Positions 16,423 through 24,987 of a stretch of DNA of 64,000 nt are shown one piece after another; positions within the stretch are counted from its first letter, which is position 1, and the number at the start of each line of letters is the position of its first letter. The notes under the pieces were generated by a model. That model was not told the origin of the DNA and searched no databases. It saw nothing but the letters and a program-made list of their open reading frames with translations. Where the stretch lies: assembly GCA_965116865.1 (NCBI GenBank), contig OZ220727.1:372001-436000 (forward strand), given 5' to 3'. Source of the DNA: Aldehydirespirator sp965116865. Lineage in GTDB: Bacteria; Actinomycetota; Acidimicrobiia; Acidimicrobiales; Aldehydirespiratoraceae. Made by a program: the position numbers and the translations under genes.

Positions 16423-19400
16423 GTGAGGCTGGACTTCGGTGACCTCACGGCGGGGTTGCGGTTGTCAGGGGTGGTGGCAGAGAGCGATGTGACGGTGGTG
16501 GCCGTGGAGATGCACGGCACGAGTTCGGCGATTCTCACCTACCGGACCTCGGAGGGGCGGCTTGGCGAGAGAATCATCTTGGAGGACGACCTGGCCGGGC
16601 TTGTCGAAGTGTCCGAGCGGCGATGGACCTTCGACGCGGATGGCGCGATGTTCCGTCTCGCATCGGAGGCACGGCGCATGCAGCAGGCCCATCTGGCTGA
16701 CCCGTTCGCGGCGGTGGACACGTCCAACATCGATCCGTACCCGCACCAGATCGATGCCGTCTACAACCGTCTGCTCACGCAGAGGCCGCTGCGGTTCTTG
16801 TTGGCCGACGATCCGGGTGCGGGCAAGACGATCATGTCGGGGCTGTTGATCCGCGAGCTTGTGCTGCGCGGCGATGTGGCCCGGTGTTTGATCGTGGCTC
16901 CGGGCAGTCTGGTGGAGCAGTGGCAGGACGAACTGCACGAGAAATTCGGTCTGTCGTTCGAGTTGATGTCGCGGGCTGCGGTGGAGGCGTCTCGCACCGG
17001 CAATCCGTTTACCGAGAAGAACCTGCTGATCGCTCGGGTTGACCAGCTGTCTCGGTCCGAGGAGCTGAGGGCGAAGGTTCAGGCGTCGGATTGGGACCTG
17101 GTGATCGTGGATGAGGCTCACAAGATGTCGGCGCACCGCTATGGCGACGAGCTGCGCCGCACGAAGCGGTTCGTGTTGGGGGAGGCGTTGCGGGAATGTA
17201 CCCGGCATCTGCTGCTGTTGACGGCGACTCCCCACAACGGCAAGAACGAGGACTTCCTGGCGTTCATGACGCTGATCGATCCGGAGCGCTTCGCGGGTCG
17301 GTTGCGTGAAGGCGAGGGCGATGGTTCGTCGATGCCTGATGTGAGCGACGTGATGCGGCGCCTGGTGAAGGAGAACCTGCGGACGTTCGAGGGCAAGCGC
17401 CTGTTCCCGCAGCGTCATGCGCACAGCTTGAACTTCGAGTTGTCCGAACCTGAGGCCGAACTCTACGAGGCGGTCACCCGGTACGTGAGCGAAGGCATGA
17501 ACCGGGCGGCACGGATGCGCGAGGAGGGCGACAGGAGCCGAGGGATCATTGTCGGGTTCGCGTTGGCGGGCCTCCAGCGCCGTCTGGCGTCGTCCCCGGC
17601 CGCGATCTACCACTCGCTGCGCCGTCGGAGAGCTCGCCTCGAGGAACAGGCCGCGCAGCTTCGCCGTCTGGCCGCTTCTGGCAAGCCGGTGCCGGTGATC
17701 GACTTGCCCAAGGGAGTGAAGATCGCCGACTTGGAGGACTTCGACTTTGACGACTACGGCGACGATGAGCGCGAGGATCTTGAGGACATCGTGATCGATG
17801 CAGCCACCGCGGCTGGCACCGCCGACGAGCTGGAAGCAGAGGTAGTGGAGCTCAAGGAGCTGGTGCGGCTGGCCGACGAGGTGCGCCGCAGCGGCGTGGA
17901 CACAAAGTGGCTTGAGCTGCGCGACCTGCTGCGCTCTGACAACTTCGCAGCGCCAGCGTTCTCGGGCTCGCTGGACATCGGCTCAGACCCGGGCGACGGC
18001 TCTGAGCCGGTCCGCAAGCTGATCGTGTTTTCTGAGCACAAGGACACCCTCGACTATGTGGCAGAGCGGATCGAGGCCGAATTGGGCCGGCCCGAGGCGG
18101 TGGTGAGGATCCACGGTGGGATCAAGCGCCACGACCGCCGCGACATCCAGGACCGGTTCCGGGTCGATCCGACGGTGCGGGTGCTGGTGGCAACAGACGC
18201 GGCCGGTGAGGGTGTCAACTTGCAGGTGGCCAACATGGTGGTCAACTACGACTTGCCCTGGAACCCGAACCGGATCGAGCAGCGCTTTGGGCGGGTGCAC
18301 CGCATCGGCCAGCAGCGACCGTGTCATCTGTGGAACCTGGTCGCGCATGAGACCCGTGAGGGCAAGGTGTTCGAGCGGCTGTTCGACAAGATCGAGGAGC
18401 AGCGCGGCGTGTACGGCGATCAGGTGTACGACGTGCTGGGCGACGCGCAGATCAACATGTCGTTGAGAGAGCTGCTGATGCGGGCCATCGCCTCCGATGA
18501 GGATCCTGCCCATGTCGCTTGGATGGACGAGGTGATCGACGACGACATCGGTCGCCAGATGCAAGACGTGCTCGACGAGCGGGCGCTGGTGGCCGGTCTG
18601 GCCGATCCCGCCGCCAACGACAAGATCCGCCGCGATATGGAGATCGCACGGGCCCGGCGGCTGCAGCCCTGGTTCGTGGAGTCGTTCTTCACCGAGGCTC
18701 TCCGCATGTACGGCGGACGGATCGCAGGCCGCGAGCACGGCCGCTTCGAGATCACCCGGGTACCGGCTGCGGTCCGAGCGCACGCCGAGGCCGATCTAGG
18801 GCCGCTGCAGGATCGTTATGAGCGGGTGACCTTCGACAAGACCCACATCCAGCCCAGCCATGTAGGCGACGGTCGCTCGGGTGGGTCGGTGCGGGCCGAC
18901 TTGGTTTCGCCGGGTACGCCACTGCTTGCCGCGATCGTGAACAAGGTGATGGCGGACTTCGGTGGGACATTGCAGCGGGGAGCTGTACTGGTCGACGAGG
19001 ACGATCCTTCGACCGATCCGCGCTTGCTGGTCTACCTGGACCACACCATCACCGACGGGCGCGAGGTTCATGGCACGCGACAGGTGGTGTCACGCCGGTT
19101 CCACTACGTCGAGATCGACCGTCATGGCAACGCCCGAGACCCCGGTGACGAGCCCTACCTCAACTACGCATCGCTGACCAACGAACAACAGACCCTGCTG
19201 GAGGGGCGACTCGACCTCGACTGGGCCGGACGAACAGCCGAGGACACCGCCCGGTCCTGGGCCATCGAACATCTCGCCGGACCACACTTCGACGAAATCG
19301 GCGCAATCACTCACGCACGGGTCGAGAGGGTCTGGGACGCTGTCCGGCAGCGCCTGGAGTCCGAGATCCGCTACTGGGATCAGCGCACCGAAGAGATCAA

Positions 19401-20010
19401 GGCCCAAGAGATCAAGGGCAAGAAGCCTCGCCTCAACTCAGGCCGAGCCCGGGCCCGAGCCGACGAGCTGCAGGCCCGCCTCACCCGCCGCCGCCTGGAA
19501 CTCGCCCAAGAGGACGACCTGCACAACAGTCCACCCACCATCGTCGCGGCCGCAGTGGTAGTGCCCCAGGGCCTACTAGACAAGCTGACCGGACAGGCGG
19601 GCAGCTCTGTCGATCCTGCCATCAAGGCCGAGACCGACCGCCGAGCCGTAGCCGCGGTGATGAAGGCCGAGCGGAAGCTGGGCCGAGTGCCCGAGGAACA
19701 GCACCACACCAACCCCGGCTACGACGTGCTCTCAACCGATCCAGTGACCCAGGTGTGCTACTTCATCGAAGTGAAGGGCCATCTGCCCCAGACCGAGCAG
19801 ATCAGCGTCAGCCGCCGCCAGGTCGGCAAGGCCCACAACAACGCTGAGCGCTGGCGGCTAGCAGTGGTGTCCGTCCCCGAGGACCCCAACGCCGAACCCG
19901 AGGTGCACTACCTGATCGAGCCGTTCAAGAACGTGTCCCTCCACCCAGCCCAAACAAGTGTCCCGCTGAACGTCGCCGACCTCCTTACCCACGCCAGCTC
20001 CCCGCGATGA
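16423..20010 (+). CDS. SNF2-family helicase with C-terminal DUF3883 nuclease-like domain
   Basis: 1195 residues from GTG 16423 (GGGGGA ribosome binding site). SNF2/SF2 ATPase: Q-motif region YPHQIDAVYNRLL, Walker A DDPGAGKTIMSG (about 130-141), DEAH box VIVDEAHKM (about 226-234), motif III LLLTATPHNGKNEDF, then helicase-C with DAAGEGVNLQVANMVVNYD and QRFGRVHRIGQ (about 590-630). Two acidic/coiled insertions lie at about 390-500. The C-terminal 100 residues form a DUF3883-type domain: NPGYDVLSTDP and FIEVKGH (E-V-K near 1116), a PD-(D/E)XK-like site with the lysine present. Such helicases act in DISARM-like and DUF1156/DUF499 antiphage loci. Here it is the first plus-strand gene of a set with the DUF1156 methylase and DUF499 ATPase. 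It probably translocates on DNA to scan or clear invading DNA. Confidence 0.85.
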   Translation: MRLDFGDLTAGLRLSGVVAESDVTVVAVEMHGTSSAILTYRTSEGRLGERIILEDDLAGLVEVSERRWTFDADGAMFRLASEARRMQQAHLADPFAAVDTSNIDPYPHQIDAVYNRLLTQRPLRFLLADDPGAGKTIMSGLLIRELVLRGDVARCLIVAPGSLVEQWQDELHEKFGLSFELMSRAAVEASRTGNPFTEKNLLIARVDQLSRSEELRAKVQASDWDLVIVDEAHKMSAHRYGDELRRTKRFVLGEALRECTRHLLLLTATPHNGKNEDFLAFMTLIDPERFAGRLREGEGDGSSMPDVSDVMRRLVKENLRTFEGKRLFPQRHAHSLNFELSEPEAELYEAVTRYVSEGMNRAARMREEGDRSRGIIVGFALAGLQRRLASSPAAIYHSLRRRRARLEEQAAQLRRLAASGKPVPVIDLPKGVKIADLEDFDFDDYGDDEREDLEDIVIDAATAAGTADELEAEVVELKELVRLADEVRRSGVDTKWLELRDLLRSDNFAAPAFSGSLDIGSDPGDGSEPVRKLIVFSEHKDTLDYVAERIEAELGRPEAVVRIHGGIKRHDRRDIQDRFRVDPTVRVLVATDAAGEGVNLQVANMVVNYDLPWNPNRIEQRFGRVHRIGQQRPCHLWNLVAHETREGKVFERLFDKIEEQRGVYGDQVYDVLGDAQINMSLRELLMRAIASDEDPAHVAWMDEVIDDDIGRQMQDVLDERALVAGLADPAANDKIRRDMEIARARRLQPWFVESFFTEALRMYGGRIAGREHGRFEITRVPAAVRAHAEADLGPLQDRYERVTFDKTHIQPSHVGDGRSGGSVRADLVSPGTPLLAAIVNKVMADFGGTLQRGAVLVDEDDPSTDPRLLVYLDHTITDGREVHGTRQVVSRRFHYVEIDRHGNARDPGDEPYLNYASLTNEQQTLLEGRLDLDWAGRTAEDTARSWAIEHLAGPHFDEIGAITHARVERVWDAVRQRLESEIRYWDQRTEEIKAQEIKGKKPRLNSGRARARADELQARLTRRRLELAQEDDLHNSPPTIVAAAVVVPQGLLDKLTGQAGSSVDPAIKAETDRRAVAAVMKAERKLGRVPEEQHHTNPGYDVLSTDPVTQVCYFIEVKGHLPQTEQISVSRRQVGKAHNNAERWRLAVVSVPEDPNAEPEVHYLIEPFKNVSLHPAQTSVPLNVADLLTHASSPR

Positions 20011-20282
20011 CCCTCCCGTCGCCGGTTGTGGCGATGCGAGTCGAGGACTGTGCCAATGCCCCACAGGCCCCGACGCCACGGCGCGTAGTGGGCGAAAGAG
20101 GCCCAAAGGCCTGCTGCACACCAGGTCAGTCCGTTGGAGTCGGTGCTTGTACTTCGATTGTGTGTACCTCGCGATCAGTTCAGACCTTGACACGAACGCG
20201 CCTGGCAATGTCGAGACTGTTCCGGCCAAGCGTCGACCACCGAGGTGCTAGCACCGAGCCGCCGAGGAGATAATCTCAGAGC

Positions 20283-21308
20283 ATGACAACGCGGCCCGAG
20301 GTGGCCTACTACTACCCACCGCCGTTCTGGGGAGACAGCGAGAGCGGGTGGGCGAAGTCCCTCCTGCTCTTCTTCGATCGGCTTGCCATCCTGCTACCCG
20401 GCTACATGCACGGCAGACATGCAGCGGCAGACCCCGCAACGGTACTTCCTCTCGAGGAGAGGGGACTTCTGCAGGTGCTTGAGCCGAATGAATGGGTTGA
20501 CGCCCAGATGGTTGAGCAACTCACTGAGGTGATGGTCGAGTTGCTCATCAACGGCGCTTTCGATGGCCTGACCAGCGATCGTCCGTTTCATGAGCTGTCA
20601 CAGTCCCGCATCGGCTACGGCGCAGATGTCGGCCTAGCTGCGATGCTAGTCGAGGAACTCCAGTCCAGAGATCTGGCACGTCCGAGCGAGGACGGCTTGT
20701 CCATTCCGTTGCACCCGGTAGTTCGTATGACAATCCTCGTCATTCTCGGGCAGCTCTCTCGTGTCGCGGGTGTCCGTAGAGAACTTGTCATCCACCCAGT
20801 TACAAACTGCCAGCGTGCCGTCTCTGACCTAATGCGGACGTTGGCAAGAGAACCCTTTCCGTCAGCTGGGAGGATAATAGCGCTAGATCTTGAGCCTGTG
20901 AGCCTCGATCTCAGTTCTATCCCCATCGATGACATTCTCAGCTTCAGAACCGAGTATGGCGACGGCCATCGGGCCTATATGCGCGATCTCAGACGATTCA
21001 TGACTGAACTCGCGAGCACCGACGATCCCCATATTCGCGAGGGACTCCTCATCGAGCGCAGGGAGGAGATCGCTGATAACGCCCGCGATCTCCAGCGCTC
21101 TGCCCGTCAGTCACTGGGCAAGAATCTGACTTCAGTATCGCTTGGACTTGCAGGGGCAGCGTGGAGCGCCACAACCGGAGATCCGCTCGGTGCTGTCCTA
21201 GGAGCTGCGGCTCTCGTACCTTCGATTATACCCAATCAGCCGAATCCGATAGCTGCCTATTCGTATGTCTTCTCGGTGCAACGGCAATTGGGTCAAGCCG
21301 TCTGGTGA
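20283..21308 (+). CDS. Defence-island hypothetical protein (DUF6236-like)
   Basis: 341 residues from ATG 20283, with GAGGAGA as ribosome binding site. The N-terminus YYYPPPFWGDSESGWAKSLLLFFDRLAILLP resembles the tyrosine-rich opening of proteins I remember as DUF6236, which occur sporadically in islands; I hold this loosely. The middle is alpha-helical. The C-terminus (LTSVSLGLAGAAWSATTGDPLGAVLGAAALVPSIIP) is hydrophobic and glycine/alanine-rich, like a membrane-associating helix pair. The leader has a perfect palindrome GGTGCTAGCACC (20244-20255) and a second one, GAGATAATCTC (20267-20277), overlapping the ribosome binding site, suggesting repression at DNA or RNA level. It sits 272 nt after the helicase and belongs by strand and position to the helicase/DUF1156/DUF499 set. 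Function unknown. Confidence 0.65.
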   Translation: MTTRPEVAYYYPPPFWGDSESGWAKSLLLFFDRLAILLPGYMHGRHAAADPATVLPLEERGLLQVLEPNEWVDAQMVEQLTEVMVELLINGAFDGLTSDRPFHELSQSRIGYGADVGLAAMLVEELQSRDLARPSEDGLSIPLHPVVRMTILVILGQLSRVAGVRRELVIHPVTNCQRAVSDLMRTLAREPFPSAGRIIALDLEPVSLDLSSIPIDDILSFRTEYGDGHRAYMRDLRRFMTELASTDDPHIREGLLIERREEIADNARDLQRSARQSLGKNLTSVSLGLAGAAWSATTGDPLGAVLGAAALVPSIIPNQPNPIAAYSYVFSVQRQLGQAVW

Positions 21309-21349
21309 CTCTGTGCGCCTGCGGATGGTTCACGACAGTTGGTTCACGA

Positions 21350-22570
21350 TCACTGAGGACTTACTACAACGAGAGTGCGCAGTCCCCCAGCATGGTCAGA
21401 TAGATCATTCTCGATGGCGACAGGGTTCCTCAGCCGAAGGGCTGGATCATAGACGAAGCAGATAAGCGTCTCACAGTCAGGATGCCCTTGGTACTTCACC
21501 TTGTCAATCGCGAGTTGGTCAACTACCTCACGCTGGCCCAAGCTTGCACGTGTCATCTTGGTCTCGATTACAAGACGTTCTGGCTTCAGTAGGAAATCAG
21601 AGCGCGATTGAGTATCGCCGTAACTGGGATTCCATTCCTCGGGGCGTACGTCGGAGAAATGTACACGCAGAACGGCTCGGAGAAGATCTTGAAGGTCGTA
21701 TTCGTCGTTGACTTCGAAGGGCGCGCGCTGGTTATGGCGTCTACCGAGTTCCCGTATGAACGTAGGAAATCTTCGACATAGGCCAAGGATGAACTGTGCA
21801 CCGCTTGCTGGGTGAAGTTCGATGTCTCCGACGGTCGATAGCACAGCGTCATGAAGCGCGATGGCGAAGATCGCTCGTTCTGCGGCGCCGAGCAACTGTG
21901 GCTGGGAGATTGCTGCCGCCTTGAGCAGATCTTGACGACAAGACGATGCGTTGGGCAAGGAGGCTAGGACATCCTGCCGCTTTGATTGTTGCAGCCAGAG
22001 TAGTAGAGCGATGTCAAGCGGACTTGTCGCAATGACTAGGTCGGTTGTCAAATCGTTTGCGCCAACGTGTTGAGCCGCGAGAGAGGCGATTCCACGAGAC
22101 CAGACACTTGCGATGGGGAGCCGCTCCGAGTGCGCGTTGATCGTCTCACGCAACCACTCCAGCGGCGACGAGTCGACGGGTTCTACGGCGTGCGCCCCTA
22201 CGGCTAGCCCAAGGAGTTCCAGTGGGCGGAAGAAGAAGGAGTTCCGATCAGCTGGCACAGGGTCGCGAGCCATTACTCGGTTCATTCCGTCAAGCCAGCG
22301 TTTCGTTGCTGCGGCAGCGCGCAGGTCAGTGTCTAGGCGGTAGCCGATCGCCGCTAGGACAGGTGCCTCAGCCCATCGCGCATCGACTAGCGCGTCCAGA
22401 TTCAACGGCGGTACGGGCAGCTTGATGGAAGAGCCTGATTGAGCGACAGCCCACCCTACAAATCCTGATTCTGGGTTTGCCGGGTGCAGCGCGACCTCTA
22501 TCGATGTTCGTAGGTCGTCAAGCTGGCCGCCGAAGCTACGCGCCAGCGGCTCGCTGCCTATATGAACCAC
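21350..22570 (-). CDS. Argonaute-associated PD-(D/E)XK-like nuclease
   Basis: 406 residues from GTG 22570. This start overlaps the 3' end of the Argonaute gene by 13 nt, so translation is probably coupled and expression stoichiometric. The N-terminal 280 residues are helical with no recognised motif. The C-terminal part carries a nuclease-like core: EYDLQDLLRAVLRVHFSDVRPEEW, then TQSRSDFLLKPERLVIETKM (D near 322, E-T-K near 333-335) and a following RQKVKYQ-like basic helix (VVDQLAIDKVKYQGH), matching D-(x)n-E-x-K of restriction-like nucleases. Long-B Argonautes with inactive PIWI domains are known to be encoded with such effector nucleases (BPAN type), which degrade DNA on guide-directed activation and cause abortive infection. 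That role is inferred here from family and gene overlap. Confidence 0.82.
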   Translation of the reverse strand: MVHIGSEPLARSFGGQLDDLRTSIEVALHPANPESGFVGWAVAQSGSSIKLPVPPLNLDALVDARWAEAPVLAAIGYRLDTDLRAAAATKRWLDGMNRVMARDPVPADRNSFFFRPLELLGLAVGAHAVEPVDSSPLEWLRETINAHSERLPIASVWSRGIASLAAQHVGANDLTTDLVIATSPLDIALLLWLQQSKRQDVLASLPNASSCRQDLLKAAAISQPQLLGAAERAIFAIALHDAVLSTVGDIELHPASGAQFILGLCRRFPTFIRELGRRHNQRAPFEVNDEYDLQDLLRAVLRVHFSDVRPEEWNPSYGDTQSRSDFLLKPERLVIETKMTRASLGQREVVDQLAIDKVKYQGHPDCETLICFVYDPALRLRNPVAIENDLSDHAGGLRTLVVVSPQ

Positions 22571-24882
22571 TTGCTCGTCCGCAGTTGCGTATCGAGCAGC
22601 GCGGGCGACCAGTCTGAAATCGCCTTCATTCTTCCGAGGAGCTGTGCGATCAACTCCGAGTAGTAGATCGTGACGGGAATTGCGGTGGGTTGAGTTGATC
22701 GCCAGGAGAGTTGCGTGAACTTGAGAACTTGCTCCGCAAGGTAGTCCAGATCATCAAAGGTTGATCCAGGGCGCAGATGGACCTGGAGTGGTCTAGGAAG
22801 TGGCAATCGGGCACGCTTGACCAGTGTGATTCCACTTGTAGTGATCAACCTAGAATACCGACCGGTCCTGATTATCAGTCCCCGATCAGGAGCGAACTCA
22901 CCCTTCAGGCCTTTACTGGTCTGCTTGCCCGGTTGAGATTCATTGAATAGTGCGAAGGGATGGTCTTGGGATACCGTAAGGAAGGCTACATCGATCTGCT
23001 GATCCTTGCCGATGGCGTCGACCGCTTCCGTCATGAGCCTTGCAAGATCCATACGCTTGGGCGGGCGCGAGGCATGAAAGATCAATCGTATTCTGTCGCC
23101 CCGCTGCCATCCATTGCGCTTCTTGATCATGATGAGTGTATCGCGGAGAGTATTCCGAAGAACGGCGGGATACTCAGAATAGGTAGCTTCGCGAGACAGT
23201 TGACCCACCAGATAGCTACCATCGCTTCGGAATACGGTCGTAATTCCGACATACCTCTGCCGCACTGCCGTACGCGATACAGACAGTTCAGCTGTACCGA
23301 CTCCGATTACCAACTCATCTTCAACAGCAATGTCGTGATCAATCGTCCATGGAACGCCGCCCATCTTGGCATACAGAGCGAGAGCTACATTCTGCAAGAC
23401 GTACTGGAGTCCAGTTGAATTGCGCGTGATGGTGCTTAGCCTTGCCTCCTGGGAGGCAACTCCTGCCATTAGTAGAAGGGCCTTGCTGTGAAGATACGGA
23501 TTGGAACTGTCTGGCAGATCGCTATCCTCGTCTCTCACGATTACGATCGCAGCGTCAGGTGTGCCACGAGAAAGCGACTCGTGAATCGCTTGTCGATAGC
23601 TGTCTGATACACTGCAATCAGATGTTCGTTCGACAGTAGCATACTCGTAGCGCATTTCGGTTAGGCCGAATGTCTGCCTCATTCCCTTGGGGAACGCTCG
23701 GGTATTTGGAATACCGTCGCTGAGTTGGCGAACGAACGTTCCCGCTGCCTCCATTGCAGCATTGGGACACACGACGAGGATGCGGGGCGATGGCCGAGAG
23801 AACGTCTCCTGACTGAATGGCCCGTGCGCAGATAGGCCAGGCCAAGCGTACTTGTGGCGCTTGCTGCGAGACGAATCGAAACGGTAGTCGAGTTGCTTCG
23901 CCGTCCTGACGCTCTCGCCGTGATCGGAAGCTCGTATGGATAGCGGACTTCCCACGGTGCAGGAGAGGCCGGATCCCAACTCGAGTGTGGGTTCGGCGAG
24001 GATGGTGGACACGCGTCGAACCTCGTCGAGGAGCGCACGGCCACCGAGAAGGTCACCAGTCCGATGCTCTCGGGCAGTGTCGTACCGCGAGTAGTCGCTA
24101 TCGCCAAGTAGGTGCTTTAGGCAACGAGCAAAGGCATCCTTGCGTCCTTCGAGCATGACCTCAGAGCTATCAATACTGCCGCACTCGTCCATGCTCTCGC
24201 TCAGGTTTACCCGGCCAGCGCCGGCTGACGCCACTCGACCCACCAGTCGCCTCTGATGGGGGAGGGGATTTCGCCGGACAACGTAGAGGCCTCTGAGGTC
24301 GACACCAGCATGGACCAAGGCATCAAGGTCGGCCGTTATCGCCCAATGAGTCGCGAGATCAACAGCGATCGCGATGTGGGCTGAACCACGCTGCATTTCA
24401 ATGATTCTTGGGTCGAAGGTATACTTCGGATGAATCTCGAAACCGTCCAGAAGTGGATGAGTAAGTCCCAGCGAGGTACTCAACTCACCCATCATCTCCA
24501 CGTGGTGAGATAGGAATCTGAAGGGATGCTGTTGGATGGGTTCGTAGCTCGGGAAGCGTCTGGCGAGCGCATCCGTAACCAACCGCGCTAGGAGTTGGAG
24601 CGACCCGTCAGTACGCAACATGGCTTCACGCGTGCCGGGGGGCGGAGGCGCCTTGTCGGAGAGCCCGACCATGTAGAGTTCACCCTTGTCCCAGTAGACG
24701 TACCAGTCGCCGCGAAACGACTCGCGCACGGCCCGCAGATTCTCTCCCTCTTGCACCCTGCGCTGTTGCACGCGGAACGAGTCGAAGTGGAATCTGATCG
24801 GAAGCAGATTGGTGGTCAGAGTGCCGCGACCAGCCTCGTGGCTGCGGAAGCGAGAACTGGCCTGCCGCGACATGGTGCGCAT
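22558..24882 (-). CDS. Long prokaryotic Argonaute, catalytically degenerate PIWI (long-B type)
   Basis: 774 residues from ATG 24882 (ATG 24873 also possible). The frame runs open to 25098, but that would overlap the divergent methylase gene. An N/PAZ-like part (about 15-350) opens with PIRFHFDSFRVQQRRV. A MID domain starts about 360 (RILVVCPNAAMEAAGTFVRQL). PIWI covers about 455-770, with YLHSKALLLMAGVASQEAR, LQYVLQNVALALYAKMGGVPW and the C-terminal YYSELIAQLLGRM helix. Of the DEDX catalytic tetrad, the first Asp is replaced (VIGVGTAEL instead of IGiDv) and the third position reads LIFHASRP instead of hRDG. Slicing is therefore not expected. Guide-directed target binding would be relayed to the partner nuclease encoded by the overlapping downstream gene. 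The pair sits on the opposite strand inside another defence locus. Confidence 0.88.
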   Translation of the reverse strand: MRTMSRQASSRFRSHEAGRGTLTTNLLPIRFHFDSFRVQQRRVQEGENLRAVRESFRGDWYVYWDKGELYMVGLSDKAPPPPGTREAMLRTDGSLQLLARLVTDALARRFPSYEPIQQHPFRFLSHHVEMMGELSTSLGLTHPLLDGFEIHPKYTFDPRIIEMQRGSAHIAIAVDLATHWAITADLDALVHAGVDLRGLYVVRRNPLPHQRRLVGRVASAGAGRVNLSESMDECGSIDSSEVMLEGRKDAFARCLKHLLGDSDYSRYDTAREHRTGDLLGGRALLDEVRRVSTILAEPTLELGSGLSCTVGSPLSIRASDHGESVRTAKQLDYRFDSSRSKRHKYAWPGLSAHGPFSQETFSRPSPRILVVCPNAAMEAAGTFVRQLSDGIPNTRAFPKGMRQTFGLTEMRYEYATVERTSDCSVSDSYRQAIHESLSRGTPDAAIVIVRDEDSDLPDSSNPYLHSKALLLMAGVASQEARLSTITRNSTGLQYVLQNVALALYAKMGGVPWTIDHDIAVEDELVIGVGTAELSVSRTAVRQRYVGITTVFRSDGSYLVGQLSREATYSEYPAVLRNTLRDTLIMIKKRNGWQRGDRIRLIFHASRPPKRMDLARLMTEAVDAIGKDQQIDVAFLTVSQDHPFALFNESQPGKQTSKGLKGEFAPDRGLIIRTGRYSRLITTSGITLVKRARLPLPRPLQVHLRPGSTFDDLDYLAEQVLKFTQLSWRSTQPTAIPVTIYYSELIAQLLGRMKAISDWSPALLDTQLRTSKWFI

Positions 24883-24987
24883 GCCATGAGTGTAACTACA
24901 TCGGGGACATTCGCAAGTCGGCGGGCTGTGGGCGACAGCAGCACCGAACACGGCTGGGTAACCCGGCGGCGGGTACCGTAGCGGCGC

